Below are positions 24,926 through 31,266 of a stretch of 40,090 bases of DNA, one piece after another. The stretch lies in the NCBI GenBank assembly GCA_016218375.1, contig JACREG010000087.1, positions 1-40,090 of the forward strand. Direction: 5' to 3'. How positions within the stretch are numbered: position 1 is the first letter of the stretch; each line of letters begins with the position of its first letter. The notes beneath the pieces were generated by a model. It worked only from the letters and a program-made list of their open reading frames with translations. It made no database searches and was not told the DNA's origin. The stretch is from Gammaproteobacteria bacterium. Its GTDB lineage: Bacteria; Pseudomonadota; Gammaproteobacteria; Thiohalobacterales; Thiohalobacteraceae. Made by a program: the position numbers and the translations under genes.

Positions 24926-25759
24926 TCAATCGTCCCCGGGGCTGCGTATGCCCACGCAGGGGATACGCAGCCACTGCGGCTTCCCATCCAAACGCAGGGC
25001 CGTGAGTTGCCCGCCCCACAGACAACCGCCGTCGAGCGGATAAATACCGGGATCGTCACGCGGTCCCAGCGTCGACCAGTGACCGAACAGGATATTGAGG
25101 TCGCGAGTGCGGCGCTGCGGCAGGCTGAACCAGGGCAGAAATCCCTCCGGTTGGCTGCCGGGCGCGCCTTTGAAGGCGAGCGCAGTGTGTCCGTCGTTGT
25201 CGCAATAGCGCAACCGCGTCAGGCAATTGGTGATGAAGCGCAGGCGTTCCCAGCCGGACAGTTCTTCCGCCCAAAGCGTGGGGCCGTTGCCGTACATATG
25301 CGCGAAATAGTCGGCGTGATCCGCGCCGCGCAAGACCGTTTCGACTTCGTGCGCACAGGCCTGTGCCTGGGCCAGATCCCATTGCGGCGGCAGTCCGGCA
25401 TGCACCAGGGTAAAACCGAGGGTCGCGTCGTGATGCAGCAAGGGCTGATGACGCAACCACGCCAGCAGTTCCTCGCGATCGGTGGCATCGAGAATCGGAT
25501 GCAGGGTATCGCCGGCCTTGATGCGCGCGGGATCGTCGGCCGCCGCGAGCAAATGCAGGTCGTGATTGCCGAGCACGGTGAGCGCGGCATCTCCCAGGTT
25601 GCGCACGAAGCGCAGGGTCTCCAACGAGTGCGGACCACGGTTGACCAGATCGCCGGCGAACCACAAGCGGTCGTGTGCCGGATCGAAGCGCAGATAGTCC
25701 AGCAGGTGTTGCAGTTCGCGGTAACAGCCCTGGATATCGCCGATTGCGTAGACGGCCAC
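24926..25759 (-). CDS. apaH: Symmetrical bis(5'-nucleosyl)-tetraphosphatase ApaH
   Basis: The 277-residue product splits Ap4A into two ADP and also acts on Np4-capped RNA in E. coli. PPP-family metallophosphatase motifs are present: AIGDIQGCYREL near 5-16, FAGDLVNRGPHSLE near 34-47, and LGNHDLHLLA near 63-72. The first motif has Gln where E. coli has His (GDVHG), a known variation in pseudomonad-like ApaH. The C-terminal part holds LNILFGHWSTLG and YPLDGGCLWGGQLTALRLD. It follows apaG after 9 bp, the usual order. It is convergent with the GGDEF/EAL gene, only 6 bp apart. Confidence 0.97.
   Translation of the reverse strand: MAVYAIGDIQGCYRELQHLLDYLRFDPAHDRLWFAGDLVNRGPHSLETLRFVRNLGDAALTVLGNHDLHLLAAADDPARIKAGDTLHPILDATDREELLAWLRHQPLLHHDATLGFTLVHAGLPPQWDLAQAQACAHEVETVLRGADHADYFAHMYGNGPTLWAEELSGWERLRFITNCLTRLRYCDNDGHTALAFKGAPGSQPEGFLPWFSLPQRRTRDLNILFGHWSTLGPRDDPGIYPLDGGCLWGGQLTALRLDGKPQWLRIPCVGIRSPGDD
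24942..24970. terminator. Inverted repeat in the 3' end of apaH, possible terminator
   Basis: CTGCGTAT (24942-24949) and ATACGCAG (24963-24970) form a perfect 8-bp stem with a 13-base loop. It lies just past the end of the GGDEF/EAL gene and inside the last codons of apaH. It could end rightward transcription, although no T-run follows. Confidence 0.35.
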
Positions 25760-25768
25760 GGCGCGTGT

Positions 25769-26152
25769 TCAGTGCAGAACGCGGGGGATGGCCAGGGTAA
25801 AGGCGGGGACCTCGGCGTCGAATTCGACACCGTCGTCGGCGATCATCTGATAACTGCCGCGCATGCTGCCGACGGCGGTCTCCAACAGCGTGCCGCTGGT
25901 GTAGCGAAAGGCCTCGCCGGGTTGCAGGTGCGGTTGTTCGCCGACCACGCCGTCACCGCGGACTTCCTGGGTTTTGCCGTTGCTGTCGGTGATGATCCAG
26001 TGACGGGTCAGCAGCTTGGCCGGCACCTGCCCGGTGTTGCGGATGGTGATGGTGTAAGCGAAGACATAGCGCTGCTGATCCGGGACGGACTGGTTTTCCA
26101 CATAGGTGGTTTCCACGTTGACCTGGATAGCGTAGCTCGAAGAGATATTCAT
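25769..26152 (-). CDS. apaG: ApaG (DUF525) protein
   Basis: The 127-residue product has the normal ApaG length and fold: a fibronectin-III-like beta sandwich. It shows YVFAYTITIRNTG near 33-45, RHWIITDSNGKTQEVRGDGV near 54-73, VGEQPHLQPGEAFRYTSGT near 74-92 and GSMRGSYQM near 99-107. The GDGVVGEQP motif is characteristic. Its cellular role is not fixed; it is nearly always found beside apaH and rsmA. ATG at 26152 is chosen by alignment, since earlier in-frame codons add 33 unlike residues. glk lies 58 bp upstream on the same strand and apaH 9 bp downstream. Confidence 0.95.
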   Translation of the reverse strand: MNISSSYAIQVNVETTYVENQSVPDQQRYVFAYTITIRNTGQVPAKLLTRHWIITDSNGKTQEVRGDGVVGEQPHLQPGEAFRYTSGTLLETAVGSMRGSYQMIADDGVEFDAEVPAFTLAIPRVLH

Positions 26153-26210
26153 GCTGGGCTCATGGACAGTATGCATTTGCGCATAGGATACGCCGGTTGC
26201 GGCGGGCGGT

Positions 26211-27296
26211 TCAAAATCCCGCAGCGGTGCCCGGTGATAACCGCCCCGCATACAGCGCCGCGCCGAGCAGGCCGGGGGTGGGGTGGACGACGATGTGTAA
26301 CGGTATCCGCCGCGTCAGTTTCTCCATCCGTCCCTTGGCATTGAAAGCCCGCAGAAATTCGCCGTCGGTCAAGGCGGGCAGGATTTTCGGCGCGATGCCG
26401 CCGGCGACATACAGGCCGGCGAAGGGCAGGCAGGACAGCGCGAGATTGCCGGCCTGTGCGCCGTAGATGCGCACGAACTCGCGGAGCGCTTCCTGCGCGA
26501 GTGCATCGCTGCCGGCCAGTGCGGCCTGGCTGATGGCGGCAGCGGGATCGCTCGGTGAGGAAGCTTGGTCGGAAGGTTGGGCGAAGGCCTGGGCAATGGC
26601 CTCTGGGACGGCGGCACCGCGGCGCTCTTGCAGGAAGCGGTAGATATAGGCCAGACCGGAACCCGAGCACAGCCGCTCGCAGGAAACATGCCCGTGCAGG
26701 GCGCGCAGGCTGTTCAGCAGACGCACCTGTTGGTCGTTCTGCGGCGCGAAATCCATATGACCGCCTTCGGTCGACAGCACGTCGTAGCCGCCGTCGCGCC
26801 AGACCAGCAGCGCCTGGCCCAGGCCGGTGCCGGCGCCGAGCACGGCGCGCGGTGCGCACGGCTGCGGCTCGCCCGCTTGCAGCGTGAGCAGATCGTCGGC
26901 GTTCAGCGCGGCGATGCCATGACCGACGGCGGCAAAATCGTTGATGAGTGCCAGTCGCGGAATATTCAGACATTGCGCGAGCGTGTCGCTGGCGAGCGAC
27001 CACGGCAGATTGGTGACGTGGGCATGCTGCGGGCCGTCGCCGCAGTCCTTGATCGGACCGGCGACTGGACTGGATATTGGGCCGGTGATCGGGCCGGCGA
27101 TGGCCAGGCAGGCGCACGCCGGCCGCCGCGTTTCCGCGGCCAGAAAATTCTCCAGAATCGGCAGCAGATCGGGCCAGTCGGCGCTGACATAGTGTTGTTC
27201 GCGCAGTGGCGTGCAGGTGGCGCCGTCGCTCTCGGCCAGCAACACACGGGTATGCGTGCCGCCGACATCGGCGGCGAGGACACACGCCGCGCTCAT
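26211..27296 (-). CDS. glk: Glucokinase
   Basis: The 361-residue product phosphorylates glucose with ATP. Motifs: LAADVGGTHTRVLLAE near 7-22 (phosphate 1), CLAIAGPI near 62-69, NLPWSLAS, LALINDFAAVGHG (catalytic Asp), LGAGTGLGQAL near 153-163 and STEGGHMDF near 173-181, AGGIAPKI near 318. It is about 40 residues longer than E. coli Glk (321). One insert is a Gly-Pro-Ile-rich stretch (GPITGPISSPVAGPIKD) after the AGPI motif, and another is QPSDQASSPSDP around residue 240. Both lie at loop positions, so activity is probably kept. The ATG at 27296 overlaps the pgl stop by four bases. The frame stays open upstream to 28034, but that part is antisense to nothing and merely out of frame with pgl. 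Confidence 0.95.
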   Translation of the reverse strand: MSAACVLAADVGGTHTRVLLAESDGATCTPLREQHYVSADWPDLLPILENFLAAETRRPACACLAIAGPITGPISSPVAGPIKDCGDGPQHAHVTNLPWSLASDTLAQCLNIPRLALINDFAAVGHGIAALNADDLLTLQAGEPQPCAPRAVLGAGTGLGQALLVWRDGGYDVLSTEGGHMDFAPQNDQQVRLLNSLRALHGHVSCERLCSGSGLAYIYRFLQERRGAAVPEAIAQAFAQPSDQASSPSDPAAAISQAALAGSDALAQEALREFVRIYGAQAGNLALSCLPFAGLYVAGGIAPKILPALTDGEFLRAFNAKGRMEKLTRRIPLHIVVHPTPGLLGAALYAGRLSPGTAAGF

Positions 27297-28051
27297 GGGT
27301 TCAGCTCCGCGGCGGCCGGCGCGTCCAGATACCATTCCAGTTGGCCGCGCGGACGCAGACCTTGCACCGGTACGACGGGCGCAGACGTATCGGGATGGCA
27401 GATCTGTCGCAGCATCGCCGCCTTGTCGGGTCCGGCGACCAGGAACAGCACATGCCTCGCCGCGTCCAGCACGGGATAGGTCAACGACAAGCGCCAACTC
27501 TGCAAACGTTCGACATACACCGTGCCGACGCTGCGCACGCGCTCGTGCAGGATAGGACTGCCCGGAAACAGCGAACAGGTGTGTCCGTCCGCGCCCATGC
27601 CGAGCAACATCAGATCGAACACCGGCGTGCCGGCGGTATCGCAGGGGAGGTGTGCGCGCAGCAGCGCGGCATAGTCCGCGGCATCTTGTTCGATATGTTC
27701 CGGGGTGGCGGCCATGCGATGGATGTTGTCCACCGGGATGTCGAGGTGCGCGAGCAGCGCCTCCTGTGCCATGCGGAAATTGCTGTCGGCATGCGTGGGC
27801 GGCACGGCGCGTTCGTCGCCGAAATAGAACTGCACCCGTGTCCAGTCGATGCGCTTGCGGTATTCCGCGTGCGCCAGCAGTTGGTACAAACGCTTGGGTG
27901 TGGAACCGCCGGCGAGTGCGACATGGAACGCGCCGTGGCGGGCGAAGGCCTCTTGGCTCAAGGCGATCCAGCGTTCCGCCGCGGCCTCGGACAGGCGTTC
28001 GAGATCCGGATAGACGTGGAGCGTGTGCGCGCAAATCCCGGCGTGGGGCAT
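27293..28051 (-). CDS. pgl: 6-phosphogluconolactonase (DevB/Pgl type)
   Basis: The 252-residue product hydrolyses 6-phosphogluconolactone in the oxidative pentose phosphate or Entner-Doudoroff pathway. Motifs: HVALAGGSTPKRLYQLLA near 43-60, VQFYFGDERAVPPTHADSNF near 74-93, FDLMLLGMGADGHTCSLFPG near 145-164. The Asp, Glu, Arg and His positions of the family are present. It lies between tal and glk in one leftward block with a four-base overlap into glk. Together the block feeds glucose 6-phosphate and pentose phosphates; no zwf gene is in the window. ATG at 28051 is the family-like start. Confidence 0.96.
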   Translation of the reverse strand: MPHAGICAHTLHVYPDLERLSEAAAERWIALSQEAFARHGAFHVALAGGSTPKRLYQLLAHAEYRKRIDWTRVQFYFGDERAVPPTHADSNFRMAQEALLAHLDIPVDNIHRMAATPEHIEQDAADYAALLRAHLPCDTAGTPVFDLMLLGMGADGHTCSLFPGSPILHERVRSVGTVYVERLQSWRLSLTYPVLDAARHVLFLVAGPDKAAMLRQICHPDTSAPVVPVQGLRPRGQLEWYLDAPAAAELNP

Positions 28052-28117
28052 GATGGTTGTGCGGATCGGAGAACCAATCCGTATGGTGGCGTATTCGACG
28101 GGAAAAGGCGAGCGGTG

Positions 28118-29263
28118 TTAGCGGGTGCCTTGCGCCTGATAACGAACCTTGGCTTCGATGGCGTGCAGCAGGTTGTGATAGGACTTGGCGAAGGCGTCCA
28201 CGCCATCGCTCTCCAATTGCCGGGTGGCGGCGCCGAGGTCAATGCCGAGAGCCTCCAGTTCCGTCAGTTGCCCCAACGCGGTGTCGATGTGGGTGTCCAG
28301 CGTGGCGGCGGCCTGGCCATGATCGTTGAAGGCGACGAATGTCGCCGGCGGCAGCGTATTGATGGTGTCCGCGCCGATCAGGGTTTCGACATAGTGCAGA
28401 TCGTCGTAGGCGGGATTCTTGGTGCTGGTGCTGCCCCACAGCAAACGCTGGGTATGCGCGCCGGCTTCCGCGAGCATGCCGAAGCGCGGGCTGTGAAAGA
28501 GATTCTGGAAGCGCTGGTAGGCCAGCTTGGCATTGGCGATGGCGATCTGGCCGAGCAACGCCTGCGCGCGTGCCGTGAGTTCGGGAATCGCCTGGGCGAT
28601 GATCGATTGCAGTTGCCGGTCGATCAACGCATCGACGCGGCTGACGAAGAAACTGGCGACCGAGCGGATGCCGGCCAGGGGTTGGCCGCGGCGCAGGCGC
28701 GCCTCCAGACCGAGCATGTACGCGTCGACGACGGATTCGTAACGGGCGATGGAAAACAGCAGCGTGACATTGACGTTGATGCCGCGGTCGATCAGGGTCT
28801 CGATGGCCTGCAAGCCCGGTTGTGTCGCCGGCACCTTGATGAGCAGGTTGGGCCGTTCGACGCGGCGGAACAGTGCCTCCGCCTCGGCGATGGTGGCCTC
28901 GGCGTCGTAGGCCAGATCCGGCGAGACTTCCAGGCTGACCAAGCCGTCGCGCCCGTCCGTTTCGCGGTACAGCGGGGCGAACAAATCCGCGGCGGCGCGA
29001 ATATCGTCGATGGCCAGGTCGTAGAACAGGTCCTGCGCCGTGGCGCGCGGCTGGGCGCGCCGGGCGGCGGCCAGCGCCTCGTCATAGTCGCGGCTGCCGG
29101 TGATGGCCTGTTCGAAAATGCTGGGATTGCTGGTCAGTCCCGCCAGTCCCTGTTCGGCGATCATCCGCGCCACGGCGCCGGACCGCAGCAGACTGCGCTG
29201 GATATTGTCGTACCAGATGCTTTGACCGAGCGCCTGCACCGCGCGCGAGGGTGATGTCGTCAT
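28118..29263 (-). CDS. tal: Transaldolase (long form)
   Basis: The 381-residue product is of the longer transaldolase type found in actinobacteria, cyanobacteria and many proteobacteria. It exchanges dihydroxyacetone units between sugar phosphates. Signs: LGQSIWYDNIQRSLL near 12-26, GLAGLTSNPSIFEQAI near 40-55, LEVSPDLAYDAEATI near 112-126, NLLIKVPATQPGL with the Schiff-base Lys near 143, GINVNVTLLFSIARYE, SFFVSRVDALID, and LLWGSTSTKNPAYDD near 278-292. ATG at 29263 follows AGAGGAAG; a further in-frame ATG at 29302 is less good. pgl begins 66 bp after its end. It is probably the first gene of the tal-pgl-glk-apaG-apaH block. Confidence 0.96.
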   Translation of the reverse strand: MTTSPSRAVQALGQSIWYDNIQRSLLRSGAVARMIAEQGLAGLTSNPSIFEQAITGSRDYDEALAAARRAQPRATAQDLFYDLAIDDIRAAADLFAPLYRETDGRDGLVSLEVSPDLAYDAEATIAEAEALFRRVERPNLLIKVPATQPGLQAIETLIDRGINVNVTLLFSIARYESVVDAYMLGLEARLRRGQPLAGIRSVASFFVSRVDALIDRQLQSIIAQAIPELTARAQALLGQIAIANAKLAYQRFQNLFHSPRFGMLAEAGAHTQRLLWGSTSTKNPAYDDLHYVETLIGADTINTLPPATFVAFNDHGQAAATLDTHIDTALGQLTELEALGIDLGAATRQLESDGVDAFAKSYHNLLHAIEAKVRYQAQGTR

Positions 29264-29354
29264 GTTGTCTTCCTCTGTTGGAAAACTACAGCCAAACCCC
29301 ACCTGATTGGGTCGCCTGACGGACTATAGTTAGGTTATAGACCAATTCACGAGA

Positions 29355-29399
29355 CCGGGGTTCCGGCAAAACCGGGGGTCGGATTGCGCCGGAACCCGG
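29355..29399 (+). promoter_or_regulatory. Leader hairpin upstream of the 73-residue gene
   Basis: CCGGGGTTCCGGC (29355-29367) pairs with GCCGGAACCCGG (29388-29399), leaving one bulged base and a 20-base loop. It ends 24 bp before the start codon at 29424 and just before the strong ribosome binding site. It may act as an attenuator or mRNA stabiliser, or end stray transcription toward tal's promoter region. Confidence 0.5.
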
Positions 29400-29423
29400 A
29401 TAAACGCAACAGAGGAGGTCGCT

Positions 29424-29645
29424 ATGTATCTGAGACACACAGGTAGCGGTGATCTGGTCGAGGTCGCCGACTTGTCTGCCCTGTTCGATCCCTGCCAGGC
29501 GGATATCCGCGGACGCATCCATGCCGGCGAGGAACTTCAGGACCCGGCGATGTTCGCCAAGACCGAGCTGGTCTTCCCCTCCGGCGAGGGGCTGCCGCGT
29601 TGTTGGATGGATAGGGCGTACCGCGCAAAGCTGAAGATTGCCTGA
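29424..29645 (+). CDS. Conserved small protein, function unknown
   Basis: The 73-residue soluble protein has a strong ribosome binding site (AGAGGAGG, 5 nt before ATG 29424). It starts MYLRHTGSGDLVEVADLSAL and contains GRIHAGEELQDPAMFAKTEL and FPSGEGLPRCWMD. I recall similar small proteobacterial proteins with the pattern GEE(L/M)QDP..F.K..LVFPSGE.LPRCW, sometimes labelled acetyltransferase without basis; the fold and role are unknown. A single Cys lies in each half. It is divergent from tal and followed by a tiny membrane-protein gene on the same strand. Confidence 0.75.
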   Translation: MYLRHTGSGDLVEVADLSALFDPCQADIRGRIHAGEELQDPAMFAKTELVFPSGEGLPRCWMDRAYRAKLKIA

Positions 29646-29821
29646 AACGCGATGCGGAATGTGTGATGCCGGTCACGCGGCGGGCTTGATTGCCGTCGCG
29701 GTGCGGGCGGGACGGAGCGCGCAGACTGAAGCCAACTCAGTCGCACGTCGGTCCGGCCCGGTGTTTGCATGGCTACCTGGAACGGACTGGCCGATACTTG
29801 GCCACTATCCAGGAGGGAGCC

Positions 29822-29998
29822 ATGAAACCGGTTTACCGTAATCGCAAGCCCGATCCGCTGGTGTTGCTGGCGCTGCTGGTGGGGCTGGGCGTGGTGGTGA
29901 CGACCAATCTGCCGACGGCGCTGCGCGCCGCGGCGGAGATGTTGTCGAGTTACAGCCCTGGAATATCTTCAGGCTTCGGGGCGAATACGCACCGCTAG
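29822..29998 (+). CDS. Small single-helix membrane protein
   Basis: The 58-residue product begins MKPVYRNRKPDP and has one hydrophobic helix at about 13-31 (LVLLALLVGLGVVVTTNLP). Positive charges before the helix predict an inner-membrane protein with a cytoplasmic N-terminus. A strong ribosome binding site (AGGAGGGAG) precedes ATG 29822, which supports a real gene despite its size. Its last 30 bases overlap the end of the convergent universal stress protein gene. No family is recognised. Confidence 0.55.
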   Translation: MKPVYRNRKPDPLVLLALLVGLGVVVTTNLPTALRAAAEMLSSYSPGISSGFGANTHR

Positions 29999-30415
29999 CA
30001 CATCGCACGGCGCACCGTGCAACACAGCGTTTGCCGTCGCCCCCAGCAGACGCCCGAGCCCATGACGGCCGTGGCTGCCGATCACGATCAGATCGACCTG
30101 CTCTTGTTCCGCGATGCGGATGATTTCCTGCTTGGTCGAACCCAGTTCCACCCATTGACCGATGTCTTCCAGCGCGCCGATCTCCGTGGCGATGCGCGCC
30201 AGCTTGCGCCGCGCCGTGGCCATGATCTGGCTTTCCAGCGCTACATCCTGCGGCAGCACTAGTTCGTTGGCCAGATCGACATGCAGAAATTCCACAACAT
30301 GGATCAGGCTCAGGCGAGCGCCTTCCGTCTGCGCAAGCGCGGTGGCGCGCTCAAGCACCTGCTCGTGGCCGGGGCCGAAATCCAGGGCCAACAGGATGTG
30401 CCGGTAGGTTTGCAT
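29969..30415 (-). CDS. Universal stress protein (UspA family)
   Basis: The 148-residue product is a single Usp domain: YRHILLALDFGPGHEQVLER near 4-23, LSLIHVVEFL near 35-44, and VDLIVIGSHGRHGLGRLLGA near 106-125, then TANAVLHGAPCDVLAVR. The GxxG-x9-G(S/T) pattern suggests ATP binding, as in UspFG-type proteins, though the Ser/Thr after the last Gly is Ala here. UspA-family proteins are induced by growth arrest and stress. ATG at 30415 follows AGGAG. A perfect 12-bp dyad lies just upstream (30430-30441). It is 68 bp after rsmA on the same strand. Confidence 0.93.
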   Translation of the reverse strand: MQTYRHILLALDFGPGHEQVLERATALAQTEGARLSLIHVVEFLHVDLANELVLPQDVALESQIMATARRKLARIATEIGALEDIGQWVELGSTKQEIIRIAEQEQVDLIVIGSHGRHGLGRLLGATANAVLHGAPCDVLAVRIRPEA

Positions 30416-30429
30416 GCATGTCGCTCCTT

Positions 30430-30441
30430 TAGAATGTTCTA
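30430..30441. promoter_or_regulatory. Palindrome upstream of usp, possible operator
   Basis: TAGAATGTTCTA (arms TAGAA and TTCTA) is a perfect dyad 2 bp upstream of the ribosome binding site of the stress-protein gene. Outer bases CTTTA and TAAAG extend the symmetry loosely. A regulator site or mRNA hairpin is possible. Confidence 0.35.
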
Positions 30442-30483
30442 GTGTAAAGGATAGTCGCGGAATTCATGGCGTGAATGCCCGCG

Positions 30484-31266
30484 TCATTTCTCCGCGGCGC
30501 GGTCGGCCAGGCGCGCGAAATCCGCGAGGGCCAGTTGTTCGGCGCGAATCTGCGGATCGATGCCGAGCGCGGCGAGATCCGTAGCGTCGAGGATACCCTT
30601 GAGCGTATTGCGCAAAGTCTTGCGGCGCTGGCCGAAGGCCAGTTGCACGACGCGCGCGAACAATGCTACGTCCCGCACCGCGACCGGCGGCGTGCGGTAC
30701 GGCAGCAGACGCACGAAGGCCGATTCCACTTTCGGCGGCGGGCGGAACGCGCCCGGTCCGATGTTGAACAACGGCGTCACCGCGCAGCGGTATTGCAGCA
30801 TCACCGACAACCGCCCGTAGTGCTCCGTGCCCGGCGCGGCGGCCATACGCTCGACGACTTCTTTTTGCAGCATGAAATGCATGTCCTCGATGCAGTCGGC
30901 TTGATCGAGCAGGTGAAACAGCAGCGGCGTGGAGATGTTGTAGGGTAGGTTGCCGATTACGCGCAGACGTTGTTCGCCGCTGCGCAGCGCGCAGAAATCC
31001 GTGCGTAGCGCGTCGCGGTTGTGCAGCACGAGTTCGCCGACCGGCGCGGCGGCCTGCGCCAGCGGCGCGAGCAGATCGCGGTCGAGTTCCACTGCTTGTA
31101 GGCGGTGGCAGCGTTCGAGCAGCGGCAGAGTGATCGCGCCCTGACCGGGGCCGATCTCAAGCAAATCCTGGCCGGGTTGCGGCGCGATGGCGGCGAGGAT
31201 TTTGCGGATGACGTTCGCGTCGTGCAGGAAGTTTTGGCCGAAACGTTTGCGCGGGATGTGGCTCAT
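30484..31266 (-). CDS. rsmA: 16S rRNA dimethyladenosine transferase RsmA (KsgA)
   Basis: The 260-residue product dimethylates A1518 and A1519 in helix 45 of 16S rRNA during small-subunit maturation. Motifs: RKRFGQNFLHD near 6-16, LEIGPGQGAITLPLLE near 36-51 (SAM motif I), AVELDRDL, VIGNLPYNISTPLLFHLLD near 102-120 (catalytic NLPY), and FGQRRKTLRN near 213-222. ATG at 31266 is fixed by family alignment. The preceding GGDEF/EAL gene ends in TGA at 31265-31263, giving an ATGA overlap, so RsmA translation may depend on that gene. This placement is unusual: pdxA normally precedes rsmA directly. Confidence 0.98.
   Translation of the reverse strand: MSHIPRKRFGQNFLHDANVIRKILAAIAPQPGQDLLEIGPGQGAITLPLLERCHRLQAVELDRDLLAPLAQAAAPVGELVLHNRDALRTDFCALRSGEQRLRVIGNLPYNISTPLLFHLLDQADCIEDMHFMLQKEVVERMAAAPGTEHYGRLSVMLQYRCAVTPLFNIGPGAFRPPPKVESAFVRLLPYRTPPVAVRDVALFARVVQLAFGQRRKTLRNTLKGILDATDLAALGIDPQIRAEQLALADFARLADRAAEK

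Noticed and set aside
26211-28034. Glucokinase frame extending upstream to 28034
   Set aside because: The upstream part is an alternate frame of pgl. Family alignment and the ATGA overlap fix the start at 27296.
27206-29254. 682-codon plus-strand open frame opposite tal-pgl
   Set aside because: Transaldolase and gluconolactonase motifs on the minus strand explain the region; the plus frame has no recognisable domain.
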